A DNA stretch of 63,836 nucleotides from Magnetococcales bacterium (GTDB lineage: Bacteria > Pseudomonadota > Magnetococcia > Magnetococcales > UBA8363), in NCBI GenBank assembly GCA_015228815.1, contig JADGCV010000027.1:1-63836 (forward strand), read 5' to 3'. Positions 53,573 through 63,738 of the stretch are shown one piece after another (within the stretch, counting starts at the first letter, position 1; every line of letters begins with the position of its first letter). Under the pieces are notes generated by a model. The model did not search any database. It had not been told where the DNA came from and saw only the letters and a program-made list of their open reading frames with translations. The position numbers and the translations under genes are program-made.

Positions 53573-56500
53573 ATGGCAAATGGCAATTCTTCGGGGGAAC
53601 CCCGGTTCCCGGGTCTCAAGGCGGTCATTCACGGCAACGGCGCCGTGGCGCATGTCATGGGACATGTTTGTGGCGGCGTGATCGGCTACCCCATCACCCC
53701 CTCCACGGAAATCTCCGAGATCTACGAATCCTACCGGGCCAACGGCGGCATGAACGTTTGGGGCCGGCATCCTTTTTTCTTCGAACCGGAAGGGGAACAC
53801 TCGGCGCAGAGCGGCGCCCTCGGGGCAGCGATGACAGGTGGTCTCTATGTTTCCAACGCCTCGTCCAGCCAGGGAATCCTCTATGGCCTGGAATCGCATT
53901 ATGTCACCGCCGGAAAGAAAGTCGGTGGATTCGTTCTCCATATTGCCGCGCGCGTGGTGTCCAAACACTCCCTCAACGTCATGGCGGGGCATGACGATGT
54001 CTACGCCATGGTCAATTCGGGCTATACCATCCTGTTCGGCAGCAATCCCCAGGAGGCGGCGGATCTGGCGGCCATCAGCTACAAGGTCAGCGCCCTGTCG
54101 CTGATTCCCGTCGCCAACGCGATGGACGGCTTCGCCACCTCCCACATGCAAAGCGAGGCGCTCCTCCCCGAAGCGCAGCTGCTCAAGACCTTCGTCGGCG
54201 ATCCCGAAGAACGGATCCCCTGTCCGACCCTGGCCCAGGAAATGCTTTTTGGCGCCAAGGGGCGGGTCGTTCAACTGAAGAGTTTCCTCCAGAAGAACCG
54301 GACCGATTTTACCGATGCCGCCTTCGGTCAACTCATGGCCCATCTTGACGCCAACGCCCACGAAGTGGAACAGGACAATGAGGGAGGCACCATTGGTCGG
54401 ACCCTCGAATGGATCCCCGAACCCCTTCAAGCCCGCTGGAGCCGTCAATGGCGCAATGCCCAACCCAAGGGTACGCGCCAACGGGTCCCGGCCCTCATCG
54501 ATCCCAACAATCCCGGATCCACGGGGCCGGTGCAGAACCAGCCCGACTTTCAGGCCGGCTCCGCCGATCACCGTTCCCACTTCGCCAGCGCCGTGCCCGG
54601 ATTCATCCGTCAGGCGATGGAAGAGTACTCCCAGCTCACCGGTCGCTCCTACACCCCGGTTGCGACCTACCGCAACGACGATGCCGATTGTGTCATTGTC
54701 TCCATGGGATCGGTCACCGACGACGTCGAAGCGGTCGTCGATCACCTGAGAAACCAGGGACATCGGGTCGGCTCCGTCTCCATCAAACAGTTCATGCCCT
54801 TCCCCGAGGCGGATATCGTGACGGCACTCCAGGGTAAACGGGCAGTGACCGTCCTGGAACGCTCCGATTCCACCCTCTTGAGCGAACTTGTGGCCAACGC
54901 CCTCTTCAAGGCGGTGCAAAACCACAAACAGCCGCGACATGACGGCATCCCCGCAATCCACGAAGCCCCGATCCTGTGTACCGGAATTTTCGGCCTTGGC
55001 GGTCATGATCTGCAACCCCGGCATCTGGTCGCGGCTTTTCGCAACATGGAGGAAGGAAAGAACATCCCTCTGTTCTATCTTGGCTCCCGGTTTTTCGAGG
55101 AGGCCCAGGATCAGGAATTGATCGATCTGCAACAACGGTTGCGCCAGGCCTATCCCGAAACGACGCGGATGTCCTTCGCCACCGAGACCAATCCCCACCT
55201 ACTGCCTTCCGGTGCGCTCCGGGTCCGGTTTCATTCGGTCGGCGGATACGGCACCATCGCCACCGGGAAACTTTTGACCGACATTCTGTCCGGGGTCATG
55301 GAACTCCATTCCAAATCGGCGCCGAAATACGGCTCCGAAAAAAGCGGCGCCCCGACCAACTTCTATCTGACCCTCAGCCCTGAACCGATCAAGATCACCA
55401 ATGCCGAGCTCGAAGAGGTCGAAATCGTCCTTTCCCCCGACCACAAGGTCTTCGAGCACACCAATCCATTGCGCGGTCTGACCGATGGCGGCACGTTCAT
55501 CATGCAGTCCAACGAGACGCCGCTCGATGTCTGGAAAGGACTGCCCGCCTCCGCCCGGCGTGTGATTCGGGAAAAGGGGATCAATTTCCATGTTGTCGAT
55601 GCCTTCAGCATCGCCAAGGAAAACGCGCCGACCCAGGATCTCCAGGTGCGGATGATGGGCATTGCCTTCATCGGCGCCATGTGCGGCAATGTCTCCCAGG
55701 TGGTCGGAAGATCGACCGAAGAGACCCTGCTGACCAAGATCCAGAACCAGATCCAGAAAAAGTTTGGCGGCAAGGGCGACAAGGTGGTCGCCAGCAACAT
55801 GGCGGTCATCAAACGGGGCATCCTCTCGACCCGCAAGGTTGAATACAACGAGCCTGCCTTCGTCGAGGCGGAGGGACAACAGGCCCAGAGCAGCCGCGGG
55901 CCTGGAGTGGCCATATCCGCCGCCATGGTGCAACGTGGTCCCGCCTCGGGTTGCGCCGGCATGTTCGACCAGAATTATTTTACCAAGACAGCCGCCGATC
56001 CGATCAAGGCGGGGACCATCGGCGAAAGCCCGGTCTTCCCCGGTCAGGGATTGCACATCCCCATTGCCACCGCCGCATGGAAGGACAAGGGGCTGTTCCG
56101 GCTGGATGTTCCCGAATACATACCGCACCTGTGTACCGGTTGCATGGAATGCGCCATTGCCTGTCCCGACGCCGCCATTCCCAACACTGTGCATGAAATC
56201 CACGACCTCATCAACGCCGGCATCGCCGAGTTGCCCATTCCTCCCCAGCAAAAGCACGCCCTGAGCGATCTGGTGATTCCTCTTGCCAATGTGGTCCGGG
56301 AGATCTATCGCAAACTGCCCGCCAAGGATCCGAAGCCGTTCAGTGAAGCGGTCGCCGACGCCGGTTTCCAGATGGACATCGGGATGGACTTTGGTTCCAG
56401 CACCACCACCCGGGAAAATTTTTCAAAACTGGTCACGGTCCTGTCACGGTTTCAGGTGGCCAAGACCCGCCCCTTCTTCGATGCCATGGAAAAGGGGGTT

Positions 56501-58612
56501 CCGGGAAGCGGTGGACTCTATTCGGTGGCGGTGGATCCCTGGAAATGCACCGGATGCCTCGAATGCGTCGATGTCTGCGGCCCCAAGGCGCTCGTCGAAC
56601 GGGTCCAGACCCCGGACCTGGCGCGGAGGCTCGAAGAATCCTTCACCTTTTTGTCACGCCTTCCCAATACCCCGAACCGGTTTTTCAACAACGCACTGGG
56701 GGCCGGAGGCGATACCAAACGACTGATGCTCGACCACAAGAACTATTATGCCCTGACCGGAGGCCATGGCGCCTGCCGCGGATGCGGCGAAGTGACTGCG
56801 GTCCGGCTGTTCACCGGCATGAACCGGGCACTGCACAGCGAACGTCATCGGCGCCGTCTGTCGCATCTGGAACAGCTCCTGGCCCAGGTCAAGGAGAAGC
56901 TGTCGCAACTCGACGGCGATGAAAACCGTCGCCGGCGATTGCACGCCGTCGTTCCCGTCATCGAACGCAGCCTGTTCAACCTGGAAAGCGGCCCGACCGG
57001 CAATGGTCCCGCCAATGCCGTTTTCGCCAACGCCACCGGGTGTACCAGTGTCTATGGTTCGACCTTTCCTTTCAATCCCTACACCGACCCGTGGGTCAAC
57101 AGCCTGTTTCACGATACCGCGCCCCTCGCCAAGGGGATTTTCGAAGGGTTGTCGCAGAACATGGCCCAGGAATTCAAGGCGGTCCGGGTGGCACGACTTG
57201 AAATCGAAGACAGCTACGACCCCGCCGTCCACGATGGCTTTTTCAAATACTTTGGCTGGGAGGATTTCGATCATGAGGAGCGCTCTCTGCTGCCGACGGT
57301 TCTGACCCTGGGCGGCGACGGTTCCCAGTTCGACATCGGTTTTGGCGCCTTGTCACGCCTGCTGGCGACCCGGACACCGATCAAATGCGTCATCGTCGAT
57401 ACCGGCGTCTATTCCAACACCGGAGGCCAGGCCTCGACGTCGAGCTACATGGGGCAGGATTCCGATCTGGCGCGTCATGGAAAAAAACATGGCGGAAAGA
57501 CGGAGAGTCGCAAGGAATTGGGGCTTCTGGCCGCATTTCATCCCCATGTCTTCGTGGTCCAGACCTCGGTCGGCATCCAGAACCATTTTCTGAAAAACGT
57601 CCTGGATCTTCTCAATCATCAGGAAACCCCGGCGCTTTTGACGGTCTATACCCCCTGCCAGCCGGAACACGGCATCGGCGACAACGCCTCGACCCGGCGC
57701 GCCCGGGAGGCGGTGCAAAGCCGGATGCATCCGGTGTTCGTCCATCATCCTCTGGCGGGAAATTCGCTGTCGGAACGTTTTTCCATCGAGGGCAACCCCG
57801 ATCCCGAAAGCGACTGGAGCAAAACAACCATCGCCTACGATGATGCCGAAGGACATCCGCAAATCAAGGAAATTCCCTTCACGCCAGCCGATTTTGCCGT
57901 CAAGGAAGGGCGTTTCAAGAAACATTTCACCCCGGTGCGCGACGATGACGAACTGCGCGAGATTGCGCCATACATCGCCCTTTCGCCCGAGGCGCGGGAA
58001 GGATTGACCCCGTTTGTCTGGTCCACCGACAAGAAGAATCATCTGGTCAAACTGGCGGTATCCCCCGCCATCGTCGCCATGACCGACGACTGCCTGCGTC
58101 ACTGGCGAACGCTGCAAACCCTTTCGGGAATGCAGTTGGGACAGATGGCCGAAAGCCACCGCCGCGAGATGGAACTGTGGAAGGAACGCTATGCCCAGGC
58201 GGTCAAGGAACGCGAACAAAGCATGGATTCGATTGCCCGCGGCATGTCGGAACTGGCTTCCGGGGCCAGGGCCCGGGCAGCGGGAATCGTCGGCGCCGCC
58301 CTGGTGGGGGCGGGTGTTCTGCCTGCCGCCGAAGGAAGTGCCGCGGCGGGTGGCAAGGGTTCGGGCAAACCCCTCGTGATGATCGCCGAGGAGGACATTT
58401 ACAAATGCTCCAACTGCAAAAAGTGCTATCTCGATGTCAGCACCCTTTTTGAAAACGTGACCATCATGCACGAAGGAAAGTCCAAAGAGGTCAGCCGGGT
58501 GAAACAAGGGGTTCTGCAAACGTTGGAACTGACACCCGAACTGATCAAGAAAGCCGAACGTGTCGCCAACGATTGCGATGCCGCGATCATTCAGTTCAAC
58601 CGTCCGGCATGA
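53573..58612 (+). CDS. Large pyruvate:ferredoxin oxidoreductase-type 2-oxoacid oxidoreductase
   Basis: This enzyme interconverts pyruvate and acetyl-CoA plus CO2 with low-potential electrons. The 1679-residue chain exceeds the usual ~1170-1230. In order it has: domain I opening at GGVIGYPITPSTEISEIYES with an insert near 190-335; domain II (MGSVTDDVEAVV); the gamma-like domain (FHSVGGYGTIATGKLLTDIL, from ~550); two 4Fe-4S motifs CTGCMECAIACPD (~853) and CTGCLECVDVCGP (~992); and the thiamine diphosphate domain from GACRGCGE (~1066) with GDGSQFDIG (~1247). A ~200-residue tail carries a further CSNCKKC motif (~1612). GGGGAAAGA precedes the ATG. The next gene encodes a probable electron partner. 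Confidence 0.9.
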   Translation: MANGNSSGEPRFPGLKAVIHGNGAVAHVMGHVCGGVIGYPITPSTEISEIYESYRANGGMNVWGRHPFFFEPEGEHSAQSGALGAAMTGGLYVSNASSSQGILYGLESHYVTAGKKVGGFVLHIAARVVSKHSLNVMAGHDDVYAMVNSGYTILFGSNPQEAADLAAISYKVSALSLIPVANAMDGFATSHMQSEALLPEAQLLKTFVGDPEERIPCPTLAQEMLFGAKGRVVQLKSFLQKNRTDFTDAAFGQLMAHLDANAHEVEQDNEGGTIGRTLEWIPEPLQARWSRQWRNAQPKGTRQRVPALIDPNNPGSTGPVQNQPDFQAGSADHRSHFASAVPGFIRQAMEEYSQLTGRSYTPVATYRNDDADCVIVSMGSVTDDVEAVVDHLRNQGHRVGSVSIKQFMPFPEADIVTALQGKRAVTVLERSDSTLLSELVANALFKAVQNHKQPRHDGIPAIHEAPILCTGIFGLGGHDLQPRHLVAAFRNMEEGKNIPLFYLGSRFFEEAQDQELIDLQQRLRQAYPETTRMSFATETNPHLLPSGALRVRFHSVGGYGTIATGKLLTDILSGVMELHSKSAPKYGSEKSGAPTNFYLTLSPEPIKITNAELEEVEIVLSPDHKVFEHTNPLRGLTDGGTFIMQSNETPLDVWKGLPASARRVIREKGINFHVVDAFSIAKENAPTQDLQVRMMGIAFIGAMCGNVSQVVGRSTEETLLTKIQNQIQKKFGGKGDKVVASNMAVIKRGILSTRKVEYNEPAFVEAEGQQAQSSRGPGVAISAAMVQRGPASGCAGMFDQNYFTKTAADPIKAGTIGESPVFPGQGLHIPIATAAWKDKGLFRLDVPEYIPHLCTGCMECAIACPDAAIPNTVHEIHDLINAGIAELPIPPQQKHALSDLVIPLANVVREIYRKLPAKDPKPFSEAVADAGFQMDIGMDFGSSTTTRENFSKLVTVLSRFQVAKTRPFFDAMEKGVPGSGGLYSVAVDPWKCTGCLECVDVCGPKALVERVQTPDLARRLEESFTFLSRLPNTPNRFFNNALGAGGDTKRLMLDHKNYYALTGGHGACRGCGEVTAVRLFTGMNRALHSERHRRRLSHLEQLLAQVKEKLSQLDGDENRRRRLHAVVPVIERSLFNLESGPTGNGPANAVFANATGCTSVYGSTFPFNPYTDPWVNSLFHDTAPLAKGIFEGLSQNMAQEFKAVRVARLEIEDSYDPAVHDGFFKYFGWEDFDHEERSLLPTVLTLGGDGSQFDIGFGALSRLLATRTPIKCVIVDTGVYSNTGGQASTSSYMGQDSDLARHGKKHGGKTESRKELGLLAAFHPHVFVVQTSVGIQNHFLKNVLDLLNHQETPALLTVYTPCQPEHGIGDNASTRRAREAVQSRMHPVFVHHPLAGNSLSERFSIEGNPDPESDWSKTTIAYDDAEGHPQIKEIPFTPADFAVKEGRFKKHFTPVRDDDELREIAPYIALSPEAREGLTPFVWSTDKKNHLVKLAVSPAIVAMTDDCLRHWRTLQTLSGMQLGQMAESHRREMELWKERYAQAVKEREQSMDSIARGMSELASGARARAAGIVGAALVGAGVLPAAEGSAAAGGKGSGKPLVMIAEEDIYKCSNCKKCYLDVSTLFENVTIMHEGKSKEVSRVKQGVLQTLELTPELIKKAERVANDCDAAIIQFNRPA

Positions 58613-58644
58613 CCGGAAGCGAACGCGGCACAGGAGACAGCATC

Positions 58645-61515
58645 ATGGATCAAATGCACACTTCCATGGAATACAACTACGATCCGTCCGATCTTGAACG
58701 GTACTATCGCGCCTCGCAGGAAATCGAGGCGACCAGCCATCATCAGCAATCGGTGGCGGAACAGATGAAAAATCTTGAAAGCAGTCATGCGGTCGAGATT
58801 TTCCAGAAGCAGATGGATCTGCTCAAGGAACGGTTGTTCAACAATCCGGCGATGTTTCGTGGCATTTTCATCGAGGAAGGGGTCGAGGCGATCGCCAACG
58901 AGTTCAAGAAGGAGGAGATGTCCGGAGAATTCATCCATAAATTCTGGCATCTTCTGTTGCAGGACGACGCCATGAGCGTCGTCCTGATGCGTTTTGTCTG
59001 GGATGTCCCCCTGAAGTTCAAGAGAAGGTTCATCCAGGCCCTCGACCGGCACCTTTCCGAGCGCTACCCGATGTTCAAAGGGCTGTCGGTGAACTGGCCG
59101 AGTCAGAACAACATTCCGCCCTACATCCGCCCCGCCAACGAGCGCAACAAGGATTTCGATCTGGTGACCCAGGGGTATCTGGGCTACATGGGATTGGGAT
59201 ATTCCTTCCGCGAGGTGGAGTTGTTTGTCTGGCTCGAAGTGTTGCGCGACAAGCAGTGTGACGACCGTCCCTGCGAAATCGGCGTTCAATGCGGCAAGAG
59301 CGAACCCAAAGGAGGATGTCCGGTCAAGATTCACATTCCGGAAATGCTTCACTGCCTGGGCGAGGGGCGTTTCGAGGATGCCTACGCCATCATCCGCGAT
59401 TCCAATCCGCTGCCCAACGTCACCGGTCGCGTCTGCCCCCAGGAACATCAATGCCAGGGGGTGTGTACGCTTTCGGAAAAACCGATGGAAATCGGCCAGT
59501 TGGAATGGTATCTGCCGCAAAGCCGCAAGGTTCGCGATCCGGAGGCATTGTTTGCCCTCGCCAGTGATTATGTCAGTCCGTGGATCGAGGGGAAAAAACC
59601 GCCGATCGCCGTTGTCGGCTCCGGTCCGGCAGGGATGATCAACGCCTATCTTCTGCTCAAGGAAGGGTTTCCGGTCACGGTATTCGAGGCGTTTCACGAA
59701 CTGGGCGGGGTGCTGCGTTATGGCATTCCCGAATTCCGCCTTCCCAATGAATTGATCGATGATGTCATCAAGAAGATCAAGCAATTGGGTGGTGAATTCG
59801 TCACCAATTTCCTTGTCGGCAAGACAGCGACGCTGACACAACTCAAGGAAGCGGGGTTCTGGAAAATCTTCGTGGGGACGGGGGCCGGATTGCCGAAGTT
59901 TCTCAACGTCCCCGGGGAACACCTCAACGGGGTGATGTCGGCCAATGAATTCTTGACCCGGGTCAACCTGATGCAGGCGCATCGGGAAGATTATGAAACC
60001 CCTCTGCCGGACATCGAGGGCAAGAAGATCATCGTCATCGGCGGCGGCAACACGGCGATGGACTCGGTGCGCACGGCCAAACGGTTGGGCGGGGATGTCA
60101 CCATCGTCTACCGCCGGACCCGCGAGGAAATGCCGGTTCGGGTCGAGGAGTTGCATCATGCCCTGGAGGAAGGGGTGGCTCTGAAGGTATTGCGGACCCC
60201 CATCGAATTTCGCGGCGACAACCATCATTTTGTCCGCGAGGCGGTCTTGGATGTCATGACCCTGGGTGAACCCGATGCTTCGGGCCGGCGCAGTCCGGTG
60301 CATACGGGGCATACCGAGACCATTCAGATCGATCTGGCCATCATGGCGCTTGGCAACAGCTCCAATCCGATCGTCAAGGATGCGGAACCGGGGTTGAAGA
60401 CGACCAAATGGGGCACCATCGAGGTCGGACCCAATTCCCAGGAAACCTCGATCGAGAATGTTTTCAGCGGCGGTGACGCGGCCCGTGGTGGCTCGACGGC
60501 GATCAAGGCGGCGGGTGATGGTCTGAGTGCCGCCCGCGAGATCGGGATGAACCTGCCGGACGATCCCCTGGCGATCCGCAAGATGGTCGCCAAGGCGATC
60601 CACTACACCCGGATGGGACAGGCCAGGGCGGTCATCCGTGACAAGATTCAACTGGCCGAAGGGATTGTCGAGTTCGTCGTCGAATCACCCCTGATCGCGC
60701 GCGCGGCGAAGGCGGGACAGTTTGTCCGGGTGTTGGCCTGGCAAAAGGGTGAATTGATTCCCCTGACCCTGGCCGACTGGGATGCCCGCCGGGGCACCAT
60801 CACCCTGGTGGTTCAGGGGTTGGGAACGAGCAGCATGGTGATCAACAGGATGGCCATCGGGGAAAGTTTTCACGGAATCGCCGGTCCCCTGGGATTGCCA
60901 AGCCATCTGAAACGTTATGAAAATGGGGAAACAGTCGTCTTCACCGCAGGCGGGGTGGGTCTGCCGCCGGTCTATCCGATCATGCGGGAACATCTGGAGT
61001 TGGGCAATCATGTCACCCTGATTTCCGGTTTTCGGAGCAAGGGGCATATTTTCTGGTCGCGGGTCGATGAACGGGTTGGCCGGTTGCAGGCACGGTTTCC
61101 GAAAACCCTCGAAGTCATCTATACGACCAACGATGGCAGCATGGGCTTCAAGGGCTTTGTGACGGGACCGCTGATGAAAATCCTCGAAAAAGCCCGCGAC
61201 GGACAGGGAAGGCCGGTCGGAGAGGTGGTCACCATCGGCCCGCCACTGATGATGCGGGCGGTCAGTGATCTGACCCGTCCCTTCGGTGTACGCACCATCG
61301 CCAGCCTCAACTCGATCATGGTCGATGCGACCGGCATGTGCGGTGCGTGCATGGTCCCGGTGACCATCAATGGCAAGATGGTGCGCAAACATGCCTGCAT
61401 CGATGGTCCGGAGTTGGATGCCCACATCATCGATTGGGAAAAATTCATGCCCAGATTCATGCAGTTCCGCGCCAAGGAACTCAAAAGCATGGAGGCTCAC
61501 GGACTGAAGGTGTAA
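58645..61515 (+). CDS. Nfn-like fused flavoprotein (NfnB/GltD-type plus NfnA-type domains)
   Basis: The 956-residue protein has an N-terminal ~190 residues of no known family, then a GltD/NfnB-type half. That half has a cysteine-rich 4Fe-4S domain (GRVCPQEHQCQGVCTLSEKP), an FAD-binding VVGSGPAGMINAYLL, and NAD(P)-binding VIGGGNTAMDSVRTAK. A ferredoxin-NADP-reductase-like NfnA half follows, ending with the 2Fe-2S-type cysteines in ATGMCGACMVP. Nfn couples NADH, NADPH and ferredoxin by electron bifurcation; here both subunits are one chain. AGGAG lies eight bases before the ATG. It sits 32 bases after the PFOR gene, so it probably exchanges electrons with that enzyme's ferredoxin. Confidence 0.87.
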   Translation: MDQMHTSMEYNYDPSDLERYYRASQEIEATSHHQQSVAEQMKNLESSHAVEIFQKQMDLLKERLFNNPAMFRGIFIEEGVEAIANEFKKEEMSGEFIHKFWHLLLQDDAMSVVLMRFVWDVPLKFKRRFIQALDRHLSERYPMFKGLSVNWPSQNNIPPYIRPANERNKDFDLVTQGYLGYMGLGYSFREVELFVWLEVLRDKQCDDRPCEIGVQCGKSEPKGGCPVKIHIPEMLHCLGEGRFEDAYAIIRDSNPLPNVTGRVCPQEHQCQGVCTLSEKPMEIGQLEWYLPQSRKVRDPEALFALASDYVSPWIEGKKPPIAVVGSGPAGMINAYLLLKEGFPVTVFEAFHELGGVLRYGIPEFRLPNELIDDVIKKIKQLGGEFVTNFLVGKTATLTQLKEAGFWKIFVGTGAGLPKFLNVPGEHLNGVMSANEFLTRVNLMQAHREDYETPLPDIEGKKIIVIGGGNTAMDSVRTAKRLGGDVTIVYRRTREEMPVRVEELHHALEEGVALKVLRTPIEFRGDNHHFVREAVLDVMTLGEPDASGRRSPVHTGHTETIQIDLAIMALGNSSNPIVKDAEPGLKTTKWGTIEVGPNSQETSIENVFSGGDAARGGSTAIKAAGDGLSAAREIGMNLPDDPLAIRKMVAKAIHYTRMGQARAVIRDKIQLAEGIVEFVVESPLIARAAKAGQFVRVLAWQKGELIPLTLADWDARRGTITLVVQGLGTSSMVINRMAIGESFHGIAGPLGLPSHLKRYENGETVVFTAGGVGLPPVYPIMREHLELGNHVTLISGFRSKGHIFWSRVDERVGRLQARFPKTLEVIYTTNDGSMGFKGFVTGPLMKILEKARDGQGRPVGEVVTIGPPLMMRAVSDLTRPFGVRTIASLNSIMVDATGMCGACMVPVTINGKMVRKHACIDGPELDAHIIDWEKFMPRFMQFRAKELKSMEAHGLKV

Positions 61516-61570
61516 TGGTTCATACGCCATACTTCCATGGCGTGTTTTTGTTATTATCGAATAAAAAAAA

Positions 61571-61606
61571 GGGATCTTGGGGATTGCCTCCAGGTCCCTT
61601 TTTTTT
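61571..61606 (+). terminator. Rho-independent terminator of the PFOR/Nfn operon
   Basis: GGGATCTTGGGG pairs with CCTCCAGGTCCC around a four-base loop with one mismatch, followed by eight T. It is 56 bases after the Nfn-like stop codon. Confidence 0.85.
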
Positions 61607-61674
61607 CATTTTTTTTCTATGTCAGTAGACCATGTTGCATCACGTTTTGGTCATGAAGAAAGGAACGCGCCAGA

Positions 61675-62706
61675 ATGGATCAACATCATCAAACCACCTG
61701 CTGGCACTGTCTGGTCGGCACCATACTGAAAACTCTGCTGGAACCGGTCGGCATCGACGTGCATTCCGAGGTTCAGGTTGTTTCCGCACCCCCCAAGGCA
61801 GACTTGATCCTGATTCAACGAAAGGACTATGGTTGGACAGATGAGCAACGGTTGCGCCTGGCGGATGGACTGCAAGACCTTGATGCAGACCATATCCTGG
61901 TTGAATTGAAAGTTACCGAAAGCCTGAATGAGGAGGCCTTGTCGCAATTGAGCGTCTATGACCATCTGTACCTGGATACGGCAAGGTTGCAACGGCATCA
62001 ACTGCGAAGTATTTTGATCAGTGCCAAGACACCCGAACGGAAATTTATCGAACGTTTTGCCTTTGAACCTGTCGGACCCAAGGGGGTCTATGAAAGCAAG
62101 CCTGTCTGGGGTGGTCTGCTCCGGTTGATTCTTTTGAACGAATTGGTGGATGAACCACGAAATGCTCCGTTGAAATGTTTTGCCAGCCGACAGGATGAGC
62201 GAAAAAAGGCGTTCAAAACCATTGAGCATGCAGGATTGCTCAAGCTGTCCGTGGCATTTGGCCGGGTCATGATCGGTTTATGGAGATTGCAGATGAAGAA
62301 TTCACTGAATAGTCCAGAGATGGAAGGAATCACCCCGGAATATGTCATGCAGCTTGGAAAAGAGTGGTTTGAATCGATGATCGATACCACACCTGATGAT
62401 GAACCTTTTTCCCTACAAAAATTTGAGCATCGTTTGCAACAGGAATATCGGGATGGACGCCAGGAAGGCGAACGTGATGGCGAGAGAAAAGGGAAAGCTG
62501 AAGGGAAAGCTGAAGGGAAAGCCGAAGGGAAAGCCGAAGGAAAGGCTGAAATACTGACCCGCCAGTTACAATACCGCTTTGGTACTGTCCCTGAATGGGT
62601 CAGTATTAAAATTACCCAGGCCGAACCGGACTCTTTGGAGACGTGGAGTCTTCGGATTCTGGACGCCCAATCATTGGATGAAGTGTTCGCGGATAAAGAA
62701 CGATGA
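61675..62706 (+). CDS. PD-(D/E)XK-like nuclease-family protein with DUF4351-like tail
   Basis: The 343-residue protein has a nuclease-like core: DVHSEVQVVSAPPKADLILI supplies the acidic residue and DHILVELKVTESLNEE the ExK pair. A helical middle region comes next, then five KAEG repeats from a 12-bp tandem repeat, and a tail LQYRFGTVPEWVSIKIT ending SLDEVFADKER. The tail resembles that of Rpn-family proteins (compare 16032-16565), which promote recombination. An ATG at 61675 starts the frame. A partly deleted near-copy follows downstream. Confidence 0.7.
   Translation: MDQHHQTTCWHCLVGTILKTLLEPVGIDVHSEVQVVSAPPKADLILIQRKDYGWTDEQRLRLADGLQDLDADHILVELKVTESLNEEALSQLSVYDHLYLDTARLQRHQLRSILISAKTPERKFIERFAFEPVGPKGVYESKPVWGGLLRLILLNELVDEPRNAPLKCFASRQDERKKAFKTIEHAGLLKLSVAFGRVMIGLWRLQMKNSLNSPEMEGITPEYVMQLGKEWFESMIDTTPDDEPFSLQKFEHRLQQEYRDGRQEGERDGERKGKAEGKAEGKAEGKAEGKAEILTRQLQYRFGTVPEWVSIKITQAEPDSLETWSLRILDAQSLDEVFADKER
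62491..62550 (+). repeat. Five 12-bp repeats encoding KAEG units
   Basis: GGGAAAGCTGAA occurs twice, GGGAAAGCCGAA twice, and GGAAAGGCTGAA once. The same array is at 63372-63431 in the duplicated copy. Confidence 0.9.
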
Positions 62707-62857
62707 CCAATATATTGGTGCATCGTGACCTGAAAATTCCGAAAGTTTCCATGTTTCATCGACAAAACGCCCCTCCACCCCTTTGGATGGGTCAGGCGCA
62801 AGCGACCTAGCAATGTCCATTCCATGAACTTCACACCGAAGAAAGGAAATTGCCCGA

Positions 62858-63587
62858 TTGGATCAACATCAGCAAACGACCTGCTGGCACTGTCTGGTCG
62901 GCACCATACTGAAAACTCTGCTGGAACCGGTCGGCATCGACGTGCATTCCGAGGTTCAGGTTGTTTCCGCACCCCCCAAGGCAGATCTGGGGTGGTCTGC
63001 TCCGGTTGATTCTTTTGAACGAATTGGTGGATGAACCACGAAATGCTCCGTTGAAATGTTTTGCCAGCCGACAGGATGAGCGGAAAAAGGCGTTCAAAAC
63101 CATTGAGCATGCAGGATTGCTCAAGCTGTCCGTGGCATTTGGCCGGGTCATGATCGGTTTATGGAGATTGCAGATGAAGAATTCACTGAATAGTCCAGAG
63201 ATGGAAGGAATCACCCCGGAATATGTCATGCAGCTTGGAAAAGAGTGGTTTGAATCGATGATCGATACCACACCTGATGATGAACCTTTTTCCCTACAAA
63301 AATTTGAGCATCGTTTGCAACAGGAATATCGGGATGGACGCCAGGAAGGCGAACGTGATGGCGAGAGAAAAGGGAAAGCTGAAGGGAAAGCTGAAGGGAA
63401 AGCCGAAGGGAAAGCCGAAGGAAAGGCTGAAATACTGACCCGCCAGTTACAATACCGCTTTGGTACTGTCCCTGAATGGGTCAGTATTAAAATTACCCAG
63501 GCCGAACCGGACTCTTTGGAGACGTGGAGTCTTCGGATTCTGGACGCCCAATCATTGGATGAAGTGTTCGCGGATAAAGAACGATGA
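62858..63587 (+). pseudogene. Second copy of the nuclease-like gene, frameshifted by internal deletion
   Basis: It begins TTG where copy one has ATG, follows copy one to the codons PPKAD, then continues at the equivalent of 62105. Exactly 302 bases (61803-62104) are missing. As 302 is not a multiple of three, the frame ends soon after the joint and the nuclease core ExK is lost. A downstream frame (62961-63587) preserves only the C-terminal half. Confidence 0.85.
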
Positions 63588-63738
63588 CCAATATATTGGT
63601 GCATCGTGACCTGAAAATTCCGAAAGTTTCCATGTTTCATCGACAAAACGCCCCTCCACCCCTTTGGATGGGTCAGGCGCAAGCGACCTAGCAATGTCCA
63701 TTCCATGAACTTCACACCGAAGAAAGGAAATTGCCCGA

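Noticed and set aside
58591-60651. 686-codon minus-strand frame
   Set aside because: Antisense to the Nfn-like gene.
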